A stretch of DNA of 64,000 bases from Cellvibrionaceae bacterium (GTDB lineage: Bacteria; Pseudomonadota; Gammaproteobacteria; Pseudomonadales; Cellvibrionaceae). Position 1 is the first letter of the stretch. Each line of letters starts with the position of its first letter. The position numbers and the translations under genes are program-made. Below, piece by piece: positions 25,568 to 35,902 of the stretch. The stretch covers positions 310,001 to 374,000 of the forward strand of contig JAGKWU010000004.1 in the NCBI GenBank assembly GCA_021151695.1, read 5' to 3'. A model generated the notes under the pieces. That model ran no database searches, had not been told where the DNA came from, and worked only from the letters and a program-made list of their open reading frames with translations.

Positions 25568-26878
25568 GTGTCCAATACCCAAGACTACGTAAAATGGTTT
25601 CGTCACTCGACGCCTTACATCAATCGGCACAGCGATAAAACCTTTGTGGTGATGCTGCCGGGCGAAGCCATCACGCACGAGAACTTCCACAATATAGTTC
25701 ACGATATTGCGCTGCTCTGCAGCCTGGATGTGAAGCTGGTACTGGTACACGGCGCGCGTCCGCAAATTGATCAGCGACTGGCGGTGGCCGATAGCTATAG
25801 CCAATTCCATAACCATATGCGCATCACCGATAGCGAAGCATTGCCGTTGGTGATTGAAGCTATTGGCACAGCGCGCACGACGCTGGAAGCGGCACTCTCC
25901 ACGGGATTGCCCAACTCACCCATGCACGACGCCGATATGCAGGTGATCAGCGGCAATTTTGTAGTGGCGCAACCTTACGGGGTTATCGACGGTGTGGACT
26001 TGCAACATACAGGCAAGGTGCGCAAAGTGAATGTGCAATCACTCAAGAGCGTATTGAATCCCGGTGCCGTAGTGTTGCTGTCACCCATTGGCTATTCACC
26101 TACAGGCGAAATTTTTAATTTGTCATTTAGCGAAGTGGCCACCCATGTCGCCAGTGCTTTAAAAGCTGACAAGCTGCTCGCGTTTATTGAAGGTGAAGGC
26201 ATTAAAGATGTGGATGGTGAATTGATTCGCCAGTTGTCGATCAGCGAGTGTAAGGATTATCTCAACCAATACGGCGAGCACATGTTGTACGATGAGCGCC
26301 AGGCATTGAGTGCCTGTTACTTAAGTTGTCTGCAAGGCGTGCAGCGTGCACAGCTGATGAGCTACACCACCGACGGTGCGCTGCTCACCGAATTATTTAC
26401 TCGCGATGGTTTGGGCACGCTGGTTTACTCCGGTTACTACGAGCAATTGCGCAAAGCCAATATCGAAGATGTCGCTGGCATCCTGGATTTGATTCGTCCG
26501 CTGGAAGAAGCCGGCGTGCTCGTGCGTCGTTCGCGCGAATTATTGGAAACTGAAATCCACAACTTCCATGTGATGGAAAAAGACGGCAGCATAGTCGCTT
26601 GCGCAGCGCTTTATCCTTACGGTGACATGGCAGAGTTATCTTGCGTGGCAACTCACCCTGAGTATCGTAATGGTGGTCGCGCTGCCGCCCTGTTACAGCA
26701 AATGGAAACCCAGGCACGCAAACAGGGAATCAAGCAATTATTTTTGCTCACTACCCAAACCGCGCACTGGTTTATCGAACAGGGTTTTGCACAAGGTAAG
26801 CTGGAAGATTTACCCATTGCCAAACAGGCGCTATACAACTATCAACGCAAATCCAAAATTTTTCTTAAAGCGCTCTAG
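25568..26878 (+). CDS. argA: Amino-acid N-acetyltransferase (N-acetylglutamate synthase)
   Basis: 436-aa first enzyme of arginine synthesis, acetylating glutamate. An amino-acid-kinase-like domain (about 1-290, with KTFVVMLPGEAI and LVLVHGARPQID) is followed by a GNAT domain (about 295-430, LSCVATHPEYRNGGRAAALL for acetyl-CoA binding). The architecture and length fit classical ArgA, which is feedback-inhibited by arginine through the kinase-like domain. The start codon is GTG at 25568, with AGAGAAC upstream. A strong terminator follows. Confidence 0.93.
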   Translation: MSNTQDYVKWFRHSTPYINRHSDKTFVVMLPGEAITHENFHNIVHDIALLCSLDVKLVLVHGARPQIDQRLAVADSYSQFHNHMRITDSEALPLVIEAIGTARTTLEAALSTGLPNSPMHDADMQVISGNFVVAQPYGVIDGVDLQHTGKVRKVNVQSLKSVLNPGAVVLLSPIGYSPTGEIFNLSFSEVATHVASALKADKLLAFIEGEGIKDVDGELIRQLSISECKDYLNQYGEHMLYDERQALSACYLSCLQGVQRAQLMSYTTDGALLTELFTRDGLGTLVYSGYYEQLRKANIEDVAGILDLIRPLEEAGVLVRRSRELLETEIHNFHVMEKDGSIVACAALYPYGDMAELSCVATHPEYRNGGRAAALLQQMETQARKQGIKQLFLLTTQTAHWFIEQGFAQGKLEDLPIAKQALYNYQRKSKIFLKAL

Positions 26879-26900
26879 TTCAACAGCAGCAACCCAGATA

Positions 26901-26933
26901 AATAAGGGAGCATAAAGCTCCCTTATTTTTTGT
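26901..26933 (+). terminator. Rho-independent terminator after argA
   Basis: Perfect 11-bp stem (26901-26911 with 26917-26927, arm AATAAGGGAGC), 5-nt loop and T-rich tail. Confidence 0.9.
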
Positions 26934-27591
26934 GTTTATTTTAATTTCTCTTGAATGCGATCTCCCTGAAGGGAGTGGCCAACCCTGCAACACCAACCCC
27001 AAAATTCGTTAGCAATTTATCCCGCAGAAGCTTATCTAACGCTTGGACATAAAAGTGAACCTTTTATAACAAAGTTAGATTGCTGAATATTTAGCAATCA
27101 TAAAAAGCAATTTTTTTACATTATTTTCAAAACGCTAAGTTTTCCCTAAGTATTCTTTTTAACAGAAAATAAACGAGCTTTTACAGAAAAAACATATATT
27201 CAATTACCACTTTTAAAACGAAGCGGCCGCAGAAAAAAAACAAGTTATAAGAAAATTTCATGAGGCGACAAACGTTTACCATTCATGCGCGCCAGCGTAC
27301 CGCTCAGCCTAATTCTTTTGGGTTTAAAGTGGAGATGTAGAGTTCTGGATCTATAATAAAGTCTTAGATGCCAAACGAATTTTTGGCTGCGTTTATGGTC
27401 CTTTTGACTATGGATTTAACTTGCAGCCTTCATTTCACCATAAGAAAACCTCCAGCAACATTTAGCATATTTTTTTCAGGTGGAAATTTTTATACCTGAT
27501 TATCAGCCCACAAAAGCAAGGTTATGGTTTTGTGTTATCACCAAGGACACGTTTATAGAATTGACTGATTAACCCATGACCGGATGTCCAT
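26934..27591. other. Long AT-rich intergenic region before the pilin operon
   Basis: 658 bp without a convincing gene. A near-perfect 22-bp palindrome (27078-27099, arms GATTGCT/AGCAATC) is followed by A- and T-rich sequence and could be a terminator or protein site. The rest is probably promoter and 5' leader of the pilin operon. A 57-codon open stretch on the minus strand (27245-27415) has no good start and is not called. Confidence 0.5.
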
Positions 27592-27984
27592 ATGATTCGC
27601 AAATCGCAATTTGGCTTCACACTGATAGAAATGGTTATTACTATTTTAATCGTCAGTATTTTGGCTGCTATCGCCCTGCCCAGCTATCGCAAACACAGCA
27701 TGCGCGGTGCTCGTTCCGCGGCTCAGGCACAAATGATGGATATAGCGAACCGCGAGCAACAATTTTTGTTAGCCAATCGCAGCTACGCCAGTAAAACTCT
27801 CCTCGAAAGCAGCGGTTATTCTCTCCCTAAAGAAGTATCCGGAAAATACTCTTACAGCATTACGGTGGGGACGGGAACAGTTCCAAGTTTCACTATTACG
27901 TTTACACCCTATGGTGGCCAGACAAGCGATGGTGCCCTGACACTTGACAGCCAAGGCACAAAAACGCCCTCCGATAAATGGTGA
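27592..27984 (+). CDS. pilE: Type IV pilin, PilE-type minor pilin
   Basis: 130-aa prepilin with a short leader and the class III/type IVa cleavage site QFG|FTLIEMVITILIVSILA; Glu5 of the mature protein is present. The C-terminal globular part is small, ending SQGTKTPSDKW in a typical beta-loop region. It is the first gene of a six-gene minor pilin operon; in Pseudomonas pilE is usually last, so the order here is changed. Minor pilins prime pilus assembly in the periplasm and inner membrane. It could instead be another small pilin of the same class. Confidence 0.85.
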   Translation: MIRKSQFGFTLIEMVITILIVSILAAIALPSYRKHSMRGARSAAQAQMMDIANREQQFLLANRSYASKTLLESSGYSLPKEVSGKYSYSITVGTGTVPSFTITFTPYGGQTSDGALTLDSQGTKTPSDKW

Positions 27985-27988
27985 TCTC

Positions 27989-28558
27989 ATGAGTAGATTT
28001 CCAGGTAATCAAATTTTCAACCAGCACGGCGTTTCCATGATTGAAGTGCTGGTTACTTTTTTTATCCTTGCCGTCGGGTTACTCGGCATGTTGGCGCTGC
28101 ACTCACGTCTTCAACAATCAGAGATGGATTCCTATCAACGCTCCCAGGCACTGCTTTTACTCGACGACATGGCTAATCGCCTGGCAACCAATCGCAACGC
28201 GGCGGCAACTTACGTAACAGGTACCACAGCGGTAGGTGCTGGCATGACTTGTACAACCAGCACCAGCACAACAAAAGACAGAGATATGGGGGAATGGTGT
28301 AACGCCCTTCAAGGCGCAAGCGAAACCCAAGCCACCAGCAAATTGGGAACACTGGTTGGCGGCCGCGGCTGCATCGAAAACCTGAGTAATGGCCGCTATA
28401 TGATTACTGTTGCCTGGCAAGGCCTGACACCACTTTCAGCTCCACCAACCAGCGTTGGTTGCGGTAAAGATTTATACAACGGCGCTACCGGCTCGGCCTG
28501 TTTGAATGATTTATGCCGCCGGGTTGTCACCACCATTGTAAGGGTGGCAAACCTATGA
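27989..28558 (+). CDS. pilV: Minor pilin PilV
   Basis: 189-aa prepilin-like protein. The processing site is QHG|VSMIEVLVTFFILAVGLLG, with Val instead of Phe at +1 and Glu at +5, followed by a PilV-type GMLALHSRLQQSEMDSYQRS helix. The start at 27989 is 4 bp after pilE; an upstream frame extension overlaps pilE and is not used. Several Cys residues in the globular half (CTTS, WCNAL, RGCIEN, VGCG, CLNDLC) may form disulfides. It overlaps pilW by ATGA. Confidence 0.87.
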   Translation: MSRFPGNQIFNQHGVSMIEVLVTFFILAVGLLGMLALHSRLQQSEMDSYQRSQALLLLDDMANRLATNRNAAATYVTGTTAVGAGMTCTTSTSTTKDRDMGEWCNALQGASETQATSKLGTLVGGRGCIENLSNGRYMITVAWQGLTPLSAPPTSVGCGKDLYNGATGSACLNDLCRRVVTTIVRVANL

Positions 28559-29676
28559 AGTGCTCTCACTCCAAACACGCCGGCTTCAGCCTGGTTGAAC
28601 TTATTGTCGCCATGGTGATTGGCTTATTGATGATGACAACCGTAGTGCAGTTGTTTACCGGTATAAACAGCAGCAGTGCTGATATGGCCTCCACTAACGA
28701 GCAAATTGAAAACGGCCGCTTCAGCCTTCAAATTATGGAGGATGATGTCATACACGGTGGTTTCTGGAATGGCTACGTACCCCAGTTTGACGATCTCACG
28801 GCAACGGGTGCACCCACCGATATTCCCAGCGCAATTCCCAACCCTTGTCTGGACTACGCATCCTGGACGGCCACCTATAAAACTGAACTGCTAGGTATTG
28901 CAGTGCAGACCTATCAGGATGTTCCCTCTGGTTGCGAAGCAGTGATTACCAACAAAAAACCCAATACCGACATATTGATTGTTCGCCACGCTGACACCTG
29001 CTTGCCAGGCGGCGCCAATTGCGAAGCCGACACCAGTGCAAGCGCCACCCCCAAGGTGTATTTCCAGGCAAATTTTTGTGGCAACAGCATGGCCTCTACC
29101 TACAACTACGTATTGGGCACCAGCGGATTCACGATGAAAAAACGCGACTGCACCACCGATGCAGAGAAGCGCAAATATATTGCTCATATTTTTTATGTCA
29201 GCAACGACAACATCCTTATGCGCGCCGAATTCGGTGGCGGTGGCGGCACTAGCTGGGGAACTGCAACACCATTAATTAGCGGTGTGGAAAATTTTGTTGC
29301 CGAACTCGGTGTAGACAGCATTAGTGATAACGGCACCAACATTACCAACGGCTCAACCAAACCCTATACCCAGGCGATTAGCTGGGCTAACAGCTCTGTG
29401 AAAAATTCCCCCACTAATCGCGGCGACGGTGCACCCGATCAATATATTCGCTGTACTACCAGCGCCCCTTGCACTCTCGATCAATTAATCAACATTGTTG
29501 CTGTAAAAATTTATGTATTGGTCCGCAGTAGTAACCCTACCCGTGGATACACGGACACTAAATCATATTCGCTGGGAAGCATCAGTGTCAGCGCTGCTAA
29601 CGACAACTACAAACGCCATGTTTATTCCACCACCGTAAGGTTGAATAACATATCAGCCAGGAGAGAAACTCCATGA
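28555..29676 (+). CDS. pilW: Minor pilin PilW
   Basis: 373-aa prepilin, the largest of the minor pilins, with site KHAG|FSLVELIVAMVIGLLMMTTV and Glu5 present. The C-terminal part has the PilW-type strand ISGVENFVAELGVD and the VAVKIYVLVRS segment. It starts within the pilV stop (ATGA) with AAGGGTGG as ribosome site, and ends by overlapping pilX in the same way, so translation of pilV-pilW-pilX is coupled. Confidence 0.9.
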   Translation: MKCSHSKHAGFSLVELIVAMVIGLLMMTTVVQLFTGINSSSADMASTNEQIENGRFSLQIMEDDVIHGGFWNGYVPQFDDLTATGAPTDIPSAIPNPCLDYASWTATYKTELLGIAVQTYQDVPSGCEAVITNKKPNTDILIVRHADTCLPGGANCEADTSASATPKVYFQANFCGNSMASTYNYVLGTSGFTMKKRDCTTDAEKRKYIAHIFYVSNDNILMRAEFGGGGGTSWGTATPLISGVENFVAELGVDSISDNGTNITNGSTKPYTQAISWANSSVKNSPTNRGDGAPDQYIRCTTSAPCTLDQLINIVAVKIYVLVRSSNPTRGYTDTKSYSLGSISVSAANDNYKRHVYSTTVRLNNISARRETP

Positions 29677-30191
29677 TAGCTTCCCGTAAAAAAGCTTTTA
29701 AAAAAATTCCATCAAAGTTACCCAAACATCAGAGCGGCGCGACATTAATTGTCGCTCTCATCATGTTATTGATGACCACCTTAATGGTGACGGGCAACTT
29801 TAATCTCAGCACGCTCAACCTGAAAGCAGTAGGCAATATGCAAGTACGGGAAGAAGCGCTGGCCGCTGCCAATGCTGTGCTCGAACAGGTTATCAGTTCA
29901 CCTTTCACTGATAACCCGAGTGGTGCTGCGGAGGAAGTTTCAATGGATATGAATAATGATGGTGTTAGCGATTACACCGTCAGTGTTGCCGTACCGCAAT
30001 GCACACGCGCAACACTATCCGGTTCTGTTGCCAGCAGTAGTATCACCTTGACAATGCCGTCCTCCACCTGGAATACCGTGTGGGAAATTCTTGCCAGCGT
30101 CACAGATGCCAGCACAGGAGCATCCGTCAGAATCCGCTCCGCCGTGAGAGTTCGTTTATCAGAAACCCAAAAGAACCTCGTGTGTTCGTAA
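29673..30191 (+). CDS. pilX: Minor pilin PilX
   Basis: 172-aa PilX-family protein. The N-terminal site HQSG|ATLIVALIMLLMTTLM lacks Glu at +5, as is normal for PilX (the GspK-like, tip-forming class). The following helix NFNLSTLNLKAVGNMQ and EEALAAANAVLEQ match the PilX_N region. The start overlaps the pilW stop by ATGA, and pilY1 follows after 16 bp. It is expected to work with PilY1 at the pilus tip. Confidence 0.88.
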   Translation: MIASRKKAFKKIPSKLPKHQSGATLIVALIMLLMTTLMVTGNFNLSTLNLKAVGNMQVREEALAAANAVLEQVISSPFTDNPSGAAEEVSMDMNNDGVSDYTVSVAVPQCTRATLSGSVASSSITLTMPSSTWNTVWEILASVTDASTGASVRIRSAVRVRLSETQKNLVCS

Positions 30192-30207
30192 ATAGCAGGA
30201 TTGCATC

Positions 30208-33200
30208 ATGAAAACTTTTTTACGGGCATTGATAGCGGGATTGTTGCTCATCCCTTTCAGCAGTTTTTCAGAAGACGTGGATCTGTTTGTGGGGACGCCG
30301 CCGGCCACGACAGACTTGCCGAACGTGTTAATTATTTTGGACAACACAGCTAACTGGAGCACGCCCTTTACGAATGAAATTGCCGCATTGAATTCAGTGG
30401 TAAGTAGTTTACCCGCGAATAATTTCAAGCTCGGTTTAATGATGTTTACAGAAACCGGTAGCGGCAACTCGGGCGCGGATGGTGCTTATGTGCGCGCTGC
30501 TGTGCGCCCGCTCACAACCGCCAACAAAACCCTGTTTCAAAACCTGGTAGCCAGCTTCAATAAAAATAATGACAAATCCAACGGCGGAAAAATTGGCCAG
30601 TCCATGCGCGAGGCCTATCTCTACTTTGCCAATAGCGCACCTTACGCAGGTAACAACAAGGCTAAAGCAGACTACACAGGCAACAACTCAGGAACAGCAC
30701 AATCCAACGCTATTTATGCCCTGACTGGTAATGCATTAGCTTCAAAATCTGCCACGACTTATACAGGCCCTGTAATCAGCGGCGGTTGCGCCAAAAATTT
30801 TATTATCTACATCAGCAATGGAGCGGCGCAGGACAATAGCAGCGATACGAGTAATGCCACTACCGCACTGAGTGGCCTCAGTGGCAACACAACCTTGATA
30901 CCCTTATCTCCCAGCGGCTCTCAGGACAATGTTGCGGATGAATGGGCACGCTTTATGAAAAACAGCTCACTCGGCATAGTTACCTACGCCATAGATATAG
31001 ATAAGGTGACTACCGGCCAGGGCCCCGGTTGGACTGCGCTGCTTAAAAGCATGTCGCGCGGCGTCGGCGGCGGAAAATATTTTGACGTGAGCAGCGCCAC
31101 CAGCGCCGGCGCCCAAATTGCCGATGCGCTCAACCAAATCTTTACCGAAATCCAGGCAGTCAACAGCGTTTTCGCCTCAGTAAGTTTGCCCGTGAGCGTA
31201 AACACCCAGGGCACTTACCTGAACCAAGTTTATATAGGTATGTTCCGCCCTGACGAAAACTCCCAACCCCGGTGGGCCGGCAACCTCAAACAATACAAAC
31301 TCGGTTACGCCACTAACAGCACCACCCTGCAGTTGCTCGATGCCGCAGGCACTGGTGCCATTAACGCCCAAACAGGTTTTATCACCGAATGTGCGCGCAG
31401 CTTTTGGACCCCCACCAGTCTTGATACCTATTGGACCTTCAAACCACAAGGCAGCTGTTTGACCGTGGCCAACTCCAACGTGTCCAACTACCCGGACGGC
31501 AACATAGTGGAAAAAGGTGGTCAGGCTTATAAACTGCGCAGCACTACAACACGCACGGTGAAAACCTGCGCCCCCAGCTTGGCCAGCTGTACCACCCTGA
31601 CAGATTTCGCCACCACCAACAGCGCCATCACCAACACTCTGCTGGGTGTTACCGCCGGCGAGCGCGATGCGCTAATTAATTGGGCACGGGGCATGGATTT
31701 GAATGATGAGAATACCGATGACTCCATTACTCCATCCGCTACCACTTCCACAGTGATGCGCCCTTCAGTACATGGCGATGTTGTGCACTCACGGCCAGTA
31801 GCCATCAACTACGGTACTGACACAGCCCCCCAGGTAGTGGTGTTTTACGGTGGCAACGACGGCGTACTGCGCGCTGTTAATGGAAACCGCACTAGTACCT
31901 TCAGCACAGTTGCTGCGGGCGCTGAGTTCTGGTCATTTATGCCACCCGAGTTCTATCCCTACATCGATCGGCTGCGCAGCAACACAGTGCCAATTTATTA
32001 CCCCAGCAGCACCGCTGTTGGTGCAACGCGCAAAAATTATGGCTTCGATGGCTCCATGGCCAGCTATGTCTCCGCTTCAGCCAAGTACCTGTATGCCACT
32101 ATGCGTCGCGGTGGCCGCGCACTCTATGCTTTTGATGTCACCACCGCCGGCAGCCCAACCCTTAAATGGAAACGCGGCTGCGACAGCTCAAGCTGTAGTA
32201 CAGGCTTTTCCGCTATTGGCCAAACCTGGTCCACCCCCAAAATTATCACGGCGGCGGGTTACGGCTCTGGTGCGTCACCGATTGTAGTCATGGGTGGCGG
32301 CTACGATACCTGCGAAGATAACGATCCAAATACTTGCTCCACCCCCACCGGCAACAAGATCTACATCATGGATGCCAATACCGGGGCGTTGCTCAACACC
32401 TTCACAACCAGCCGCAGCGTGGTTGCCGATACCACAGCCGTAGTCAATAGCAGTGGCAACGCAAATTACCTTTATACCGCGGATTTGGGCGGCAATATTT
32501 ATCGCATCTCCGGCAGCGCCAATGCGCCTATTGGCACAGTGGACCCCTCGCTCTGGGTGATGACTAAAATTGCCTCACTGGGTTGCGCCACTACCACTAG
32601 CTGCACCAATAATCGCAAATTTATGTTTGCGCCTGACGTGGTAGTAGACGGCACAACCAACGTATTACTGATAGGTTCGGGGGATCGCGAGAAACCGCTG
32701 ACGAGTTTTACCAATGCAGCGAGCGTGACCAACTATTTCTTTATGCTGAGAGATCAGCCAGAAACCACCACCTGGCTTAGCGATGAATCAGCTACCTGTA
32801 GCGGCAACCTTATGTGTATGGATTCACTGGCCAGTACTTCGGCAGACGGCACCAACCTCGCGCAGGCCAGTGTGGATGCCAAAAAAGGTTGGCGCATGCA
32901 ATTGAATTCTACCGAGCAGGTAGTTACTTCTGCGATCACCGTTTTTGGTGTTGTCACCTACAGTACACACACGCCCGCCGTTCCTACGAGCGGCCAGTGT
33001 TCCAACCTGGGTACAGCCAAGGTGTATAACGTTAACTACCTCAATGCCAGCCCAAGTTACAACACTCGCTACTCTCCTGTGTCTGGCGGCGGCCTGCCTC
33101 CATCACCGGTAGCCGGTATGGTGACCTTGGATGATGGCACCACCGTCCCCTTTGTGATTGGTGCCGATCCATCATCAGCGCTGGAAGTAAGGCCACCACC

Positions 33201-33258
33201 GGCGCCCGATACCGCGACCCAGCCCAAGGCGCGTATTTTCTGGAACATCGTAAAATGA
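30208..33258 (+). CDS. pilY1: Pilus tip adhesin PilY1
   Basis: 1016-aa exported protein with a signal peptide (1-22). The N-terminal part begins PNVLIILDNTANWS, a von Willebrand A-like fold with a degenerate metal site, and continues to about residue 320. The C-terminal part (about 510-900) is the PilY1 beta-propeller, with HGDVVHSRPVAINYG, GGNDGVLRAVNGN and YDTCEDNDPNTC near the usual calcium-binding region. PilY1 caps the type IV pilus and acts in adhesion and retraction control. It overlaps fimT by ATGA. Confidence 0.92.
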   Translation: MKTFLRALIAGLLLIPFSSFSEDVDLFVGTPPATTDLPNVLIILDNTANWSTPFTNEIAALNSVVSSLPANNFKLGLMMFTETGSGNSGADGAYVRAAVRPLTTANKTLFQNLVASFNKNNDKSNGGKIGQSMREAYLYFANSAPYAGNNKAKADYTGNNSGTAQSNAIYALTGNALASKSATTYTGPVISGGCAKNFIIYISNGAAQDNSSDTSNATTALSGLSGNTTLIPLSPSGSQDNVADEWARFMKNSSLGIVTYAIDIDKVTTGQGPGWTALLKSMSRGVGGGKYFDVSSATSAGAQIADALNQIFTEIQAVNSVFASVSLPVSVNTQGTYLNQVYIGMFRPDENSQPRWAGNLKQYKLGYATNSTTLQLLDAAGTGAINAQTGFITECARSFWTPTSLDTYWTFKPQGSCLTVANSNVSNYPDGNIVEKGGQAYKLRSTTTRTVKTCAPSLASCTTLTDFATTNSAITNTLLGVTAGERDALINWARGMDLNDENTDDSITPSATTSTVMRPSVHGDVVHSRPVAINYGTDTAPQVVVFYGGNDGVLRAVNGNRTSTFSTVAAGAEFWSFMPPEFYPYIDRLRSNTVPIYYPSSTAVGATRKNYGFDGSMASYVSASAKYLYATMRRGGRALYAFDVTTAGSPTLKWKRGCDSSSCSTGFSAIGQTWSTPKIITAAGYGSGASPIVVMGGGYDTCEDNDPNTCSTPTGNKIYIMDANTGALLNTFTTSRSVVADTTAVVNSSGNANYLYTADLGGNIYRISGSANAPIGTVDPSLWVMTKIASLGCATTTSCTNNRKFMFAPDVVVDGTTNVLLIGSGDREKPLTSFTNAASVTNYFFMLRDQPETTTWLSDESATCSGNLMCMDSLASTSADGTNLAQASVDAKKGWRMQLNSTEQVVTSAITVFGVVTYSTHTPAVPTSGQCSNLGTAKVYNVNYLNASPSYNTRYSPVSGGGLPPSPVAGMVTLDDGTTVPFVIGADPSSALEVRPPPAPDTATQPKARIFWNIVK

Positions 33259-33776
33259 TCGGTGCCAACGGCATTGGCAATCTTCATCACCAGCGAGGCT
33301 TTACGCTGCTGGAGATGATGATCGCACTATCAATAGTGGCGATATTAACGGTGATTGCCATACCTATGTTTCGCGATTCTGCGCTGCGCAATACATTGAC
33401 CGTACAGTCAAACGATCTGGTAGCTGGCGCACTGACGGCGCGCAGCGAGGCTATAAAACGCCGCGCCGCCGTCTCCCTTTGCGCCTCCACTGACAATCTC
33501 ACCTGTACCAACACCCGCTGGGAAAGAGGTTGGATAGTGCGCGCTACCGACGGCACTATTGTCCAGATACACAAAGCCGCACCCACTGGTTTTTTAATTA
33601 ATGCAGACTCCACGAATATCAGCTTCGATGCTTCCGGGCTCGCCGCCAGCCTCGCCAATTTAACCATATGCAGGGCAACGCCAAGCGCCGGAAACCAGGA
33701 GCGGGTTATCACCATCAATGCTACGGGCAAATCCAGTATCGCCAAAACATCTACCGGAATTTGCACTACCCCCTAA
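33255..33776 (+). CDS. fimT: Minor pilin of the FimT/FimU (GspH) family
   Basis: 173-aa prepilin with site HHQRG|FTLLEMMIALSIVAILTVIA and Glu5. The globular part fits GspH/FimT: TVQSNDLVAGALTARSEAIKRR helix, then short strands with paired Cys (LCAST, LTCTN). It is the last gene of the operon, whereas fimT/fimU usually comes first. FimU is an alternative name; the two cannot be separated without alignment. Confidence 0.85.
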   Translation: MIGANGIGNLHHQRGFTLLEMMIALSIVAILTVIAIPMFRDSALRNTLTVQSNDLVAGALTARSEAIKRRAAVSLCASTDNLTCTNTRWERGWIVRATDGTIVQIHKAAPTGFLINADSTNISFDASGLAASLANLTICRATPSAGNQERVITINATGKSSIAKTSTGICTTP

Positions 33777-33897
33777 AACATCCTTACACACAGCGTCCGG
33801 GCTATTTGCACGCCCACGGCCGCCTTTTCTGCTACCATATCCGGCTATTTCACACCTAATTAGTTAATGGCTGTCGCCGTGTCTGTTCGAGGTCTCT

Positions 33898-35742
33898 ATG
33901 CCCCTTTATCGTTCCAAAACAACCACATCCGGCCGCAACATGGCCGGCGCCCGCGCCCTGTGGCGCGCCACCGGTATGAAAGATGAGGATTTCCAAAAGC
34001 CCATCATCGCCATCGCCAACTCTTTTACCCAATTTGTACCGGGCCATGTGCACCTTAAAGACCTGGGCCAATTAGTTGCCCGCGAGATCGAAAAAGCCGG
34101 CGGCGTCGCCAAAGAATTCAACACCATCGCCGTGGACGACGGTATCGCCATGGGCCACGACGGTATGCTGTACAGCCTGCCCTCGCGCGACATCATCGCC
34201 GACTCGGTGGAATACATGGTTAACGCCCACTGCGCCGACGCCATTGTGTGTATCTCCAACTGCGACAAAATCACCCCCGGTATGTTGATGGCCTCCATGC
34301 GCCTGAACATCCCCGTGATCTTTGTCTCCGGCGGCCCCATGGAAGCCGGTAAGACCAAGCTGTCCGAACACAAGCTCGACCTGGTTGACGCGATCGTGAT
34401 CGGCACCGACAAAAACGCCAGCGATGAGAAGGTCGAAGCCTATGAGCGCTCCGCATGCCCTACCTGCGGCTCTTGCTCCGGTATGTTCACCGCCAACTCC
34501 ATGAACTGTTTGACCGAAGCTTTGGGCCTGTCGCTGCCTGGCAACGGCTCTACCCTGGCAACCCACGCCGACCGCGAGCGCCTGTTCCTCGAAGCCGGCC
34601 GCCGCATTGTGGACATCACCAAGCGTTACTACGAGCAAGATGATGTAAGCGTATTACCACGCTCCATCGCCAGCTTCGAAGCCTTTGAAAATGCTATGGC
34701 GCTCGACATCGCCATGGGTGGCTCTACCAACACCATTCTTCACCTGCTGGCGGCAGCGCAAGAAGGCGAAGTGCCGTTCACCATGACCGACATCGACCGC
34801 CTGAGCCGCAAAGTGCCGCAACTCTGTAAAGTCGCGCCCAACACGCCCAAATACCATATGGAAGACGTGCACCGTGCCGGCGGCGTATTCGGCATTCTCG
34901 CCGAGCTGAATCGCGGTGGCCTTATCCATAGCCACGTGCCGACTGTTCATAGCAAGACTCTTCAAGAAGGTTTGGATAAGTGGGATATCGTTAGCACTAG
35001 CGACGAATCTGTAGCCGACTTCTTCCGCGCTGGCCCAGCCGGTATCCCAACCCAAGTTGCCTTCAGCCAGGCCACTCGCTGGCCAACCCTGGATGCCGAC
35101 CGCGTTGAAGGCTGCATCCGCTCTGTTGAACACGCCTACTCCAAAGAAGGCGGCCTCGCCGTACTCAAAGGCAACATCGCCGAAGACGGCTGCGTGGTAA
35201 AAACCTCTGGCGTAGACGAAAGCTGCTGGATCTTTGAAGGCCCGGCATACGTAGTAGAAAGCCAGGACAAAGCCGTTGCAGATATTCTCGATGGCAAAGT
35301 AAAAGCCGGCGATGTAGTCGTCATCCGCTACGAAGGCCCCAAAGGCGGCCCAGGCATGCAAGAGATGCTCTACCCCACCAGCTACCTGAAATCACAAGGT
35401 TTGGGCAAAGCCTGTGCACTGCTGACTGACGGTCGCTTCTCCGGCGGTACCTCAGGCCTGTCGATTGGCCACGTATCACCCGAAGCTGCCGCTGGCGGTG
35501 CCATAGGTTTGGTGAGAACGGGCGATATCATCAAGATCGATATCCCCAACCGCAGCATCAACGTAGCCCTGACTGAAAACGAACTGGACGCTCGCCGCGC
35601 TGAAGAAAATGCCAAAGGCCCAAGCGCCTGGAAGCCCACTGAAGTGCGCCCACGCAAAGTGACTGCATCGCTGAAAGCTTATGCCATGCTGGCGACCAGT
35701 GCGGATAAAGGTGCGGTGAGGGATTTGAGTAAGTTGGATTAA
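33898..35742 (+). CDS. ilvD: Dihydroxy-acid dehydratase
   Basis: 614-aa iron-sulfur enzyme of branched-chain amino acid synthesis that dehydrates 2,3-dihydroxy acids to 2-keto acids. Cluster cysteines appear in SNCDKITPG and [11 protein letters not shown], and the C-terminal half carries the [14 protein letters not shown] signature. Length matches the 610-620 aa long type. It stands alone between the pilin operon and a terminator, with its own 120-bp upstream region. Confidence 0.96.
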   Translation: MPLYRSKTTTSGRNMAGARALWRATGMKDEDFQKPIIAIANSFTQFVPGHVHLKDLGQLVAREIEKAGGVAKEFNTIAVDDGIAMGHDGMLYSLPSRDIIADSVEYMVNAHCADAIVCISNCDKITPGMLMASMRLNIPVIFVSGGPMEAGKTKLSEHKLDLVDAIVIGTDKNASDEKVEAYERSACPTCGSCSGMFTANSMNCLTEALGLSLPGNGSTLATHADRERLFLEAGRRIVDITKRYYEQDDVSVLPRSIASFEAFENAMALDIAMGGSTNTILHLLAAAQEGEVPFTMTDIDRLSRKVPQLCKVAPNTPKYHMEDVHRAGGVFGILAELNRGGLIHSHVPTVHSKTLQEGLDKWDIVSTSDESVADFFRAGPAGIPTQVAFSQATRWPTLDADRVEGCIRSVEHAYSKEGGLAVLKGNIAEDGCVVKTSGVDESCWIFEGPAYVVESQDKAVADILDGKVKAGDVVVIRYEGPKGGPGMQEMLYPTSYLKSQGLGKACALLTDGRFSGGTSGLSIGHVSPEAAAGGAIGLVRTGDIIKIDIPNRSINVALTENELDARRAEENAKGPSAWKPTEVRPRKVTASLKAYAMLATSADKGAVRDLSKLD

Positions 35743-35768
35743 TTTTTTTGGTTTGATTAAGCAGTAAC

Positions 35769-35798
35769 AAAAAGCCGGGCCAAATGCCCGGCTTTTTT
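35769..35798 (+). terminator. Rho-independent terminator after ilvD
   Basis: 10-bp stem (35771-35780 with 35786-35795, arm AAAGCCGGGC), loop CAAAT and T run. Confidence 0.92.
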
Positions 35799-35902
35799 TA
35801 TCGCACAAGTAGCAGGCATTCACGCGGAGCACTACAATGCGGCAACTTTAATTTCTCCAACTTTTATATAGTTATTCACGATTCAGTACAGGGAATTTAC
35901 CT

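Noticed and set aside
27245..27415. 57-codon open minus-strand stretch ending KRLSPHEIFL, faintly like the tail of an IS30 transposase
   Set aside because: No plausible start codon or ribosome site, and the similarity rests on a few residues; not enough to call a pseudogene.
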